A stretch of 64,000 nucleotides of DNA from Alicyclobacillaceae bacterium I2511 (GTDB lineage: Bacteria; Bacillota; Bacilli; Alicyclobacillales; Alicyclobacillaceae): the NCBI GenBank assembly GCA_003584005.1, contig QXHL01000003.1, positions 62,001 to 126,000 on the forward strand. Reading direction: 5' to 3'. Position numbers and translations under genes: made by a program. Of this stretch, positions 58,158 through 64,000 are shown piece by piece; positions within the stretch are counted from its first letter, which is position 1, and every line of letters begins with the position of its first letter. The notes beneath the pieces are model-generated. The model had not been told where the DNA came from. It saw only the letters and a list, made by a program, of their open reading frames with translations, and did not search any database.

Positions 58158-58199
58158 AGTCTTTCAGGATTTATCCGACTAAGGAGAGGATGGATACGC

Positions 58200-59111
58200 A
58201 TGACTGTGCATCACTTAAGCAGCCAGCATTTAATTTATGCCATGGGCCCCGATAACGCACCCGCGTTACACGTCCGCAGTGGCGATGTGGTAGTGATATC
58301 CACCACCGACTGCTTCGAGAACCAAATTCAGTCTGAGAAACAGGAGTTTGGCACTTTAGATTGGGATCGCATCAATCCGGCCACGGGGCCTATTTTCGTG
58401 GCTGGAGCAGAGCCTGGGGACATTTTGGCGGTGAGCATCGAGAAAATTGACCTGGACAATCACGGAGTCATGACCACAGGACCTAACCTGGGCGTTTTAG
58501 GGGACGAACTGCAAGAAAACACCATTCGTCTAGTTCCCGTGACAGATGACCAGATGGACCTGCTCGGCCATCGAATGCCTATCAACCCTATGATTGGCGT
58601 CATCGGTACCGCGCCACGTGATAGTTCTGTGCCCTGTGGAACGCCCGGAGACCATGGTGGAAACATGGACTGCAAACGCATCACCGAGGGGGTCGTACTC
58701 CTCTTGCCTGTCCAGGTGCCAGGAGCCTTGTTTGCCCTAGGGGACCTGCACGCCGCCATGGGGGACGGTGAAGTAGCCGTCTGTGGTGTGGAGATTGCGG
58801 CCACGGTCACGGTCCGCCTGCAGGTGTTGAAGGACTTGGACTGGCCCGTGCCCATGGTGTTCGACAATCACGAGGTGATGACCATTGCCTCCGCGCCCAC
58901 GCTCGACGAGGCAGCCACACTTGCTACCAAACACATGACCCACTGGCTCCAAGCACAGGCCCACCTAAATTTAGCCGACTCTAGCTTCTTGCTCAGCGCC
59001 CAAGGCAATTTACGCATTTGCCAGGTAGTCGATCCACTAAAGACTGCCCGCATGGAAATCTCCCGCACCTGGGTAGAAAAATTGGGTATCTCACTGCCTG
59101 ACTTGCGTTAA
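58200..59111 (+). CDS. Acetamidase/formamidase family protein
   Basis: 303 residues of the FmdA/AmdA acetamidase-formamidase family, zinc-dependent amide hydrolases. HVRSGDVVVISTTDCF near residue 25, NPATGPIFVAGAEPGDILAVSIEKI near 60-85, PMIGVIGTAPRD near 130, CGTPGDHGGNMDCKRI near 148, GDLHAAMGDGEVAVCGVEI near 180-198. Complete. Preceded by AAGGAGAGG. In the same direction after the permease. It could release ammonia from an amide or from a gamma-glutamyl intermediate; the substrate is open. An imperfect inverted repeat follows (59145-59215). Confidence 0.9.
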   Translation: MTVHHLSSQHLIYAMGPDNAPALHVRSGDVVVISTTDCFENQIQSEKQEFGTLDWDRINPATGPIFVAGAEPGDILAVSIEKIDLDNHGVMTTGPNLGVLGDELQENTIRLVPVTDDQMDLLGHRMPINPMIGVIGTAPRDSSVPCGTPGDHGGNMDCKRITEGVVLLLPVQVPGALFALGDLHAAMGDGEVAVCGVEIAATVTVRLQVLKDLDWPVPMVFDNHEVMTIASAPTLDEAATLATKHMTHWLQAQAHLNLADSSFLLSAQGNLRICQVVDPLKTARMEISRTWVEKLGISLPDLR

Positions 59112-59144
59112 AAGTGTAGGTCCGAAACATTCATTGCCTAATGG

Positions 59145-59215
59145 CCCGCCACTTTACTTCTGGCCCTCCATCCTGAGCCCACCCTGTCGGGAATACGGGC
59201 CAGAAAGTAGCGGGT
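59145..59215 (+). other. Long imperfect inverted repeat
   Basis: CCCGCCACTTT with CTGGCCC (59145-59165) pairs with GGGCCAG and AAAGTAGCGGG (59197-59214). A stable hairpin between the amidase and hydrolase genes; could be an attenuator or a processing site. There is no T-tract. Confidence 0.45.
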
Positions 59216-59308
59216 CAGAGACCAGATTATAGGCGAGACTTCATTTCTGTTCTATCTTCTATAAACCATCGCTCGGCAAGAAATGTTTTAATAAGAGGAG
59301 TGACATGA

Positions 59309-60196
59309 ATGCGTAATGCCTCGCGGATTGTTCCGCTTACGGACGGACACCATGTGTGGACCCGGCGGGTTGGCGAAAGCAAGACGAAAATGTTGCTACT
59401 GCACGGGGGCCCTGGGTTCAACCATGAGTATTTAGAGACCTTTGCAGATCACTTGCCACAACATGGCGTCGAGTTGTACTTTTATGACCAGCTTGGTTCC
59501 TACTTTTCGGATCAGCCAGATAACCCTTCCTTGTGGAATGTGGATCGCTTTCGCGAGGAAGTGGAGCAGGTGCGCAGCTTTCTTGGCCTCGATTCCTTCT
59601 ATCTTTGCGGCCAGTCCTGGGGCGGGATGCTGGCCATTGAGTACGCTCTGCACTACCCAAACGCCATCAAGGGACTTGTCATCTCCAACATGACGGCATC
59701 CATTTCGGCGTATGTGCGCAGTATTAACCGTCTACGCCAACAACTGCCAAAAGACCTGCTCAAATTGATGGAACAATACGAATCTGTCGGAGACTACGAG
59801 GCATCCGCCTATCAACAGGTTCTCATGGAACACCTCTATCCACAACACCTTTGCCGACTCAATCCCTGGCCAGAACCAGTACAACGGGCCTTTTCTCACT
59901 TCAACCCACAGGTCTACAATACTATGCAGGGCCCTAATGAATTCCTAGTTACAGGAAATTTTAAAGACTGGGACCGCTGGGCGGACCTGTATCGTCTGCA
60001 GATGCCGACACTGCTCTTGGTAGGGCAGTATGACACGATGTCTGTGGAGGACATTGAAGAGATGGGACAGCGCATCCCCAATTCTCATGTAACGGTCTGT
60101 CCCAATGGTAGCCACATGGCCATGTGGGATGATCCGGACATCTATTTCGCCAGCCTGCTTCACTTTATTGACTCCGTAGAGACGGGAAGCAAGTAA
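59309..60196 (+). CDS. Proline iminopeptidase-like alpha/beta hydrolase
   Basis: 295-residue alpha/beta hydrolase of family S33. Oxyanion motif LLHGGPGFNHEYL near residue 30, nucleophile elbow LCGQSWGGMLAIEYAL near 100, Asp in LVGQYDTMSVEDIEEM near 240 and His in CPNGSHMAMWDDP near 268. ATG with AGAGGAGTG. Same direction as the amidase, 197 bases further on. In this setting it might split a gamma-glutamyl amide or an N-terminal Pro peptide; both are inference. Confidence 0.87.
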   Translation: MRNASRIVPLTDGHHVWTRRVGESKTKMLLLHGGPGFNHEYLETFADHLPQHGVELYFYDQLGSYFSDQPDNPSLWNVDRFREEVEQVRSFLGLDSFYLCGQSWGGMLAIEYALHYPNAIKGLVISNMTASISAYVRSINRLRQQLPKDLLKLMEQYESVGDYEASAYQQVLMEHLYPQHLCRLNPWPEPVQRAFSHFNPQVYNTMQGPNEFLVTGNFKDWDRWADLYRLQMPTLLLVGQYDTMSVEDIEEMGQRIPNSHVTVCPNGSHMAMWDDPDIYFASLLHFIDSVETGSK

Positions 60197-60218
60197 TCGC
60201 GAACGCGCGATTACTTGC
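60189..60218. repeat. 13-bp perfect hairpin at the iminopeptidase stop codon
   Basis: GCAAGTAATCGCG (60189-60201), loop AACG, CGCGATTACTTGC (60206-60218). The gene's TAA lies inside the stem. No T-tract follows on the plus strand. Confidence 0.7.
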
Positions 60219-60223
60219 AACCA

Positions 60224-60257
60224 ATAAAAAAAGCTCCCTTTCAACGCCAGGGGGCTT
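60224..60257 (-). terminator. Minus-strand rho-independent terminator
   Basis: On the minus strand AAGCCCCCT and AGGGAGCTT pair with one mismatch, then seven U (plus-strand A-run 60224-60230). It ends a leftward transcript, probably of the small arginine-rich frame at 60308-60418. Confidence 0.7.
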
Positions 60258-60307
60258 AGACGGCAACAAGTCATCCGGTTAAGAGTTCAAAATTCAACGG
60301 TCAAAAC

Positions 60308-60418
60308 TCATGCACACGCCGCTGGACGTTGGTCGTCGTTTTCATCTCTCACTTGTGCAGCCAAAGCCTTTCCGGACACCCTTCGCAGATGTAACCGACG
60401 CAATAAACGCCTGAGCAT
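60308..60418 (-). CDS. Small arginine-rich protein (36 aa), candidate
   Basis: ATG at 60418 with AAGGAG and AGGTGAGAGT upstream opens a 36-residue frame starting MLRRLLRRLHLRRVSGKALA and ending with acidic and Ala-rich residues. A leftward terminator lies about 50 bases beyond its stop, which supports a real transcript. No family recognised. Could also be a small RNA. Confidence 0.4.
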   Translation of the reverse strand: MLRRLLRRLHLRRVSGKALAAQVRDENDDQRPAACA

Positions 60419-60606
60419 ACTCTCACCTTCTCCTTCATATTAAGAGACCCTGCAAACGTGCAATTTGTTCACTGTGATTCTGAATCATCTATTAAGCCGT
60501 GGATAGCAGAATTGTTTTCTCATTTTTAGCATACCTGGTTTGCTCTCACACTTCTCAACACCCGAGCATAGCCTGTGGATAATATCTGTGGGTCCAGTGT
60601 TCGGGG

Positions 60607-61260
60607 GTGTACGGATTGCTTTCACTGGCTACCATCTTAGCATTGTCGTTGGGAGACATTTCTCTAACCAGTGGCTATATCCACCAGTCCTTTCCACAGC
60701 CGCTGACTAAGGAGCAGGAGAAAGAGTACTTTGACCGCTGGCATCACGGAGACCGCAGCGCATATCAGGCACTCATTGAACACAACTTAAGGTTAGTGGC
60801 ACATGTCGCAAAAAAGTTTGATTCCTCAGGCATTGATCACGATGACCTAATTTCCATTGGAACGGTCGGATTGATTAAAGCGGTTGATACCTTTCAGCCG
60901 ACCAAAGGCACTAAATTCGCCACATATGCAGCTCGATGCATACAAAATGAAATTCTCATGCAGCTGAGGGCCCTGAAAAAGACCCGTAAAGACGTGTCTC
61001 TAAGCAGCCCCATTGGTACAGATAAAGAAGGAAATGAGTTCCGCATTATACGTTATCTGTCCGTTGTCTATTCTCGATATTCCAGTGGCCGAGAACTCCT
61101 GACGGCGGTAGTGACATTCGAGATGATTTCCCCTTGGGGAGAAGTTAAATTCTCACTTTTTCTAGTTTTCATAGTAAAATTTCTAAAGTCAACCAGTCCC
61201 CCTTTAGGTAGTAAACTCTGCGCCCTAGATGGACTGCTAAATTTTGTAGCACCCAGATAA
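60607..61260 (+). CDS. sigK: Sporulation sigma factor SigK, N-terminal part, interrupted
   Basis: Residues 1-144 match pro-sigma-K: a hydrophobic pro-sequence (MYGLLSLATILALSL) for SpoIVFB-type processing, SFPQPLTKEQEKEYF, then sigma region 2 with EHNLRLVAHVAKKFDSSG, DDLISIGTVGLIKAVDTF, GTKFATYAARCIQNEILM and RALKKTRKDVSLSSPIGTDK-EGNE. Homology ends exactly at the AATGA at 61033-61037; the frame runs on to 61260 in unrelated sequence that overlaps the opposite-strand FN3 gene. Sigma region 4 is missing. GTG start at 60607 within CGGGGG. I read this as a sigK split by a skin-like element, whose other half lies outside the window. Confidence 0.9.
   Translation: MYGLLSLATILALSLGDISLTSGYIHQSFPQPLTKEQEKEYFDRWHHGDRSAYQALIEHNLRLVAHVAKKFDSSGIDHDDLISIGTVGLIKAVDTFQPTKGTKFATYAARCIQNEILMQLRALKKTRKDVSLSSPIGTDKEGNEFRIIRYLSVVYSRYSSGRELLTAVVTFEMISPWGEVKFSLFLVFIVKFLKSTSPPLGSKLCALDGLLNFVAPR
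61033..61037 (+). promoter_or_regulatory. AATGA core, candidate skin-type recombination site
   Basis: AATGA lies at the point where SigK homology stops (codons 143-144, Asn-Glu). The B. subtilis skin element recombines at a 5-bp AATGA repeat (established knowledge). Five bases alone are weak; position makes it interesting. Confidence 0.55.
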
Positions 61261-62570
61261 TCATGGGTGGGGACTTGACGTCCGAGTTGTGATTTGTCTG
61301 CATAACCGGTGGATAGTTTATCAATATTTAGAGTGGGGTCCATTGCCGGATATGATGATAAAGTCCCCTGCAGTGGCTTGTCCCAAACGTTGGATTGCTT
61401 CTTAGGTGATCTCGAGCGCACTATATTCAATAGCCATTGGATGATACGCGGGCCTATAATGAAAACAAGCGCCAAGAGCAAAAAGCCACCTAACAGCGAC
61501 ATGAGGGACCCGACAGTGCTCAGAAGGTCCCCACTCCCAAATGGAAGGGTAAAATGTCCTATACCAGGTGTGTTCGCTGGTGGCGAAACCGAATAGCCCG
61601 GAGAAGACGCCGTCACGCTATAGACTGCATTAGGATCATAGTTGGGAACAGTTAGACTGGATCCTGTTGTCGTCCCCACTGGCTGGCCATTGGCCGTAAC
61701 AGTGTATGTCGTGCCGGATGGTGCATTAGATGCAGGAGTCCACGAAATGACACCTGCCCCGCCTGAGGTCCCTGATACGATTATCTGGCTAGGAGGGCTT
61801 AATATTGGGAGGGCAGGCGTGGTGAAAGATATAGGCCCGCTCTGTGGCCCCGTTCCAGAGCCATTGACTGCGGCTACAGTCACATTATAAGAAGTGCTAG
61901 GTTTGAGAAAAGTTAAAGAGTAACTTGTTTCTGCCGTTGTGCCTACTTTTGTGCCGTTTAAAAAAACGTTGTAATCCGAAGCTGATGTTATGTTACTCCA
62001 CGACAGAAGAGCGGATTCGGACTTTAAGGATGAGACGACGAGTCCGGCTGGAGCTCCCGGAGGAGCCGTGGTAATCACAGGAGCTAAAGTCGTACCCAAG
62101 GGGCCATTGTCGGGAAGTGTGGCTGGTTCTGGGATAGTAAAGGACCCACCAGAAGTGGAAATATTACTTAGCCAGTACCATTCAATCTGAGTTGGAGTTG
62201 TATCTTCAAAAGCAAAATAATACGCTGAAGCGGGAGCCGTAAAGGTACCCTGCAGTATTATTTCTGAAGTCTGCTCAATTTCTTGACCTGAAGCATTATA
62301 CCAATACACCCAGCCCCCGACTAGGCTCATAGCAGGGGTTATGGTAACGGATAAAATGGGATTCCCATCAGGTGTTTTTACATAACTTTGTCCATTTGGT
62401 TCTTGCGCGAAGTAGGGGCCTCCAGTATAGGGAGGTTTTATCCCGTAGGTAGTTATCGTGGCCGCCTGGGCCACCGTGCTCTCCCCCGCAGCAATAGCCG
62501 TAACAGCCAGTGCTCCGAGTATAAATGTCGGCAATCGCCAAAGCTTTCTGTTCCAATATTTTTTAACCAT
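61068..62570 (-). CDS. Secreted FN3-domain protein with C-terminal membrane anchor
   Basis: 500 residues. Signal peptide (residues 1-36, LWRLPTFILGALAVTAIAAG then VAQAA). An outer N-terminal domain (about 40-160) with YWYNASGQEIEQ and ASAYYFAFEDTTPTQIEWYW. Two fibronectin type III-like domains (about 167-252, with APAGLVVSSLKSESALLSW; and about 258-335, with GVISWTPASNAPSGTTYTVT). A membrane segment near 350-384 (GSLMSLLGGFLLLALVFIIG) and a basic cytosolic tail of about 110 residues. It lies inside the sigK interruption. No full-length family recognised; surface adhesion or an element-encoded coat or transfer component is possible. Confidence 0.75.
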   Translation of the reverse strand: MVKKYWNRKLWRLPTFILGALAVTAIAAGESTVAQAATITTYGIKPPYTGGPYFAQEPNGQSYVKTPDGNPILSVTITPAMSLVGGWVYWYNASGQEIEQTSEIILQGTFTAPASAYYFAFEDTTPTQIEWYWLSNISTSGGSFTIPEPATLPDNGPLGTTLAPVITTAPPGAPAGLVVSSLKSESALLSWSNITSASDYNVFLNGTKVGTTAETSYSLTFLKPSTSYNVTVAAVNGSGTGPQSGPISFTTPALPILSPPSQIIVSGTSGGAGVISWTPASNAPSGTTYTVTANGQPVGTTTGSSLTVPNYDPNAVYSVTASSPGYSVSPPANTPGIGHFTLPFGSGDLLSTVGSLMSLLGGFLLLALVFIIGPRIIQWLLNIVRSRSPKKQSNVWDKPLQGTLSSYPAMDPTLNIDKLSTGYADKSQLGRQVPTHDYLGATKFSSPSRAQSLLPKGGLVDFRNFTMKTRKSENLTSPQGEIISNVTTAVRSSRPLEYRE

Positions 62571-62686
62571 TTCTTATTCCTGCTTTCGTTTTGAGTTGAT
62601 ATAGGCACCTACGAGTGAGACAGAGTTAATACAAATTATAAATTTTTCAAATACATCCCTTCCAAAGATCGGATTAACATTCGTGA

Positions 62687-63874
62687 TTAACCAAGAAATA
62701 TATGATAATCTAAGGGAATAGATAAAAGTGCCAAACTAGCACTGCTAAGACCAAATACCAAGTTGCGAGCCCAACTGTGACGCCATTTCGCCAATCCCTG
62801 AGCCAAAACAAAGAACAAAGGAATCATTGGCAAAGTAAAACGTGCGAAACTAAAAAAATAATCCTCTATGTGTCGGGGTCTCATAACAATGGTTTCGACA
62901 CCCGTTCCAGGATCGGATAAGGGAATCACAATCATAAAAGCAAGGAACCAAAACCAAGAATGGGGCACCCGTGTCCAAGCCCACGGAAGGGTTGCAAGAG
63001 CTACAATGACACCGCCAACCTGCAAGAGATAGTACACTCGCCCAGCCCATGTGGTATGCTCCAGAAGCCAGGGAAGGGCTGCGAATCCATGCCAAAGTGT
63101 CAACCATGGCACCAGAAACTGACGCCCCCATAAGTGTTCCTCACTCACAAAAACAAGAGGATTATGATACCGTGCCAACAGGTAGAACATATATAGCAAA
63201 GTTCCCCCAGCCACCAATCCGATACCAAGTATTGGACGAAGGGGGAGCCGCCTAGATGCCCGCCAGTCTTTCCACGCCAGGCCTAATAGAGGGAGCACTA
63301 AAAGCACTCCTTCATTACGCGTGAGAGCGGCCAAAACTCCCCACAAGCCCGCTGCAATGGGTTTGTTCTCCACACAGGCAAGTAAACTCCCCAAAATTGC
63401 AAAAATAAAAAGAGGCTCCGTGTACATACTTGTCATAAAAAATGCTACAGGCCAAAGGGTCAATAACCCCGCTGCCATAACGCCTACACGGTGGCTAAAT
63501 ACCCTTTTACCCAAAAGAATCATCATATAGATGTCCAACACAAAGAATGCATTCGCAACAAAGAGGCCGGCATCCGCTAGATTAAGTCCGGTCCCCCATT
63601 GAGTGAGGTGAATCAGGGTAGGATAAGCGGGGAAAAAGGGTGTTACTTGTCGCCAATACCCTTTATCGGCAATGGCGGCGTACCAGGTGGCATCATCGTG
63701 TATTCCCGCCCATATCACACTTAAATAGGTCAATTTTGAGAAGTCAAGCTGCCCGTGCAGACGAACCAGGGGCCCAACAAGGGTTAACACACGATTAAGC
63801 ATATAGAGCCCCACAGCAATTCCCATGTCTCGTGTGCGAGGCCCTACCTCTAGTCTTCCCAGTCGTTCAGCCAT
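62687..63874 (-). CDS. PIG-V-like membrane mannosyltransferase
   Basis: 395 residues with about nine to ten membrane segments. N-terminal loop after segment 1 has WAGIHDDATWYAAIADKGYW followed by PFFPAYPTLIHL, the acidic-plus-FFPxYP pattern of PIG-V/GT-C mannosyltransferases, and later FFMTSMYTEPLFIFAILGS and ALTRNEGVLLVLPLLGL. Uses a lipid-linked sugar donor by family. ATG at 63874 after GGGAGGG. Same strand as the FN3 protein and 116 bases upstream of it, perhaps glycosylating it (inference). Confidence 0.82.
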   Translation of the reverse strand: MAERLGRLEVGPRTRDMGIAVGLYMLNRVLTLVGPLVRLHGQLDFSKLTYLSVIWAGIHDDATWYAAIADKGYWRQVTPFFPAYPTLIHLTQWGTGLNLADAGLFVANAFFVLDIYMMILLGKRVFSHRVGVMAAGLLTLWPVAFFMTSMYTEPLFIFAILGSLLACVENKPIAAGLWGVLAALTRNEGVLLVLPLLGLAWKDWRASRRLPLRPILGIGLVAGGTLLYMFYLLARYHNPLVFVSEEHLWGRQFLVPWLTLWHGFAALPWLLEHTTWAGRVYYLLQVGGVIVALATLPWAWTRVPHSWFWFLAFMIVIPLSDPGTGVETIVMRPRHIEDYFFSFARFTLPMIPLFFVLAQGLAKWRHSWARNLVFGLSSASLALLSIPLDYHIFLG

Positions 63875-64000
63875 GGTCCATTGCCCTCCCTGGCCCGTAA
63901 GACAGCCCGATGGGACAATTCCATTGGCTGCAGAAGGTAGTAGATGCGGCGGCCCACCTTTATGACTCGTTCCTGAAAATGAAGGCGGGCAGTGGGAGGG
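63850..64000 (-). CDS. Partial CDS at window edge, unknown
   Basis: An open minus-strand frame enters at 64000 and stops at TAG 63850-63852, overlapping the start of the mannosyltransferase by 25 bases. The visible 49 residues include QERVIKVGRRIYYLLQPM and ELSHRAVLRAREGNG. No family recognised and coding status rests on the open frame and overlap only. Confidence 0.35.
   Translation of the reverse strand, partial: PPTARLHFQERVIKVGRRIYYLLQPMELSHRAVLRAREGNGPWLNDWED

Larger units (their letters stand above)
61038..64000. mobile_element. Putative sigK-intervening (skin-like) element, left part
   Basis: Everything right of the AATGA core to the window end. It has the FN3/membrane protein, a mannosyltransferase and a cut gene, all on the minus strand, none related to sigK. 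No recombinase gene is seen in this part; it would be expected further on. Boundary on the right unknown. Confidence 0.5.

Noticed and set aside
60366-60384. TTTCCGGACACCC resembling half of the REP-like palindrome
   Set aside because: Lies inside the 36-codon frame and matches only the outer ten or so bases; could be chance.
61068-61260. Reading the sigK frame to 61260 as a genuine SigK C-terminus
   Set aside because: Sequence past residue 144 has no sigma region 3/4 features and is antisense to the FN3 gene.

Overview
The window looks like the chromosome of an aerobic, endospore-forming Firmicute, most likely in the Bacillales and perhaps Alicyclobacillaceae-like; I cannot name the species. 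The reasons are the sporulation genes ytrH/ytrI and sigK, spore-coat type CotS, YheC/D and CotSA relatives, a Firmicute sufCDSUB operon, strong AGGAGG-type ribosome sites and frequent GTG and TTG starts. Genes are tightly packed. I saw no rRNA, tRNA or CRISPR array.

Layout. 1-2.5 kb: an Xaa-Pro peptidase (cut by the window edge), ytrH, ytrI and yfhH. 2.6-7.9 kb: a spore-surface glycan/coat cluster (double GT2 enzyme, CotS-like kinase, YheC/D ATP-grasp protein, CotSA-like GT4). 7.9-11.6 kb: a small membrane protein, ispH, pncB and an inositol monophosphatase-like gene. 11.8-14.9 kb: the copper operon csoR-copA-copZ with an intact CsoR operator. 15-24.7 kb: metabolic genes (glpK, recJ, a Nudix hydrolase, an aspartase, hutH, a PLP sulfur-amino-acid lyase) and two hypotheticals. 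25-28 kb: etfB-etfA and a peroxiredoxin. 28.5-34.8 kb: sufCDSUB, a trailing Rrf2 regulator and a SufT-like gene. 35-37 kb: an ECF sigma factor with a membrane anti-sigma candidate and a small protein. 37-46 kb: pyrD, sodA, a YfbR-like phosphohydrolase, a secreted Ser/Thr-rich protein, iadA, rnz, galT and an SGNH esterase. 46-50.4 kb: a CoA-transferase and pxpABC (5-oxoproline recycling).

50.4-51.3 kb is a graveyard: a half palindromic repeat, a frameshifted DUF6282-like fragment joined to a MazE tail, and a mazF with an in-frame stop. Next come arsM-arsR with a 17-bp-arm operator, then surE. At 54-60.2 kb a sigma-54 activator without a sensor domain is divergent from a gene set that opens with a textbook -24/-12 promoter and upstream repeats: glutamine-synthetase-like ligase, APC permease, acetamidase/formamidase-like protein and proline-iminopeptidase-like hydrolase. 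I infer catabolism of an amine or amide through gamma-glutamylation.

60.6-64 kb: sigK is cut. The reading frame matches SigK through residue 144, ends at an AATGA core, and is followed by unrelated genes (an FN3/transmembrane surface protein, a PIG-V-like mannosyltransferase). The sigma region 4 half is not in the window. This fits a skin-like sigK-intervening element and is the most notable signal here. A palindromic repeat family (two full copies, one half copy) is scattered between operons.
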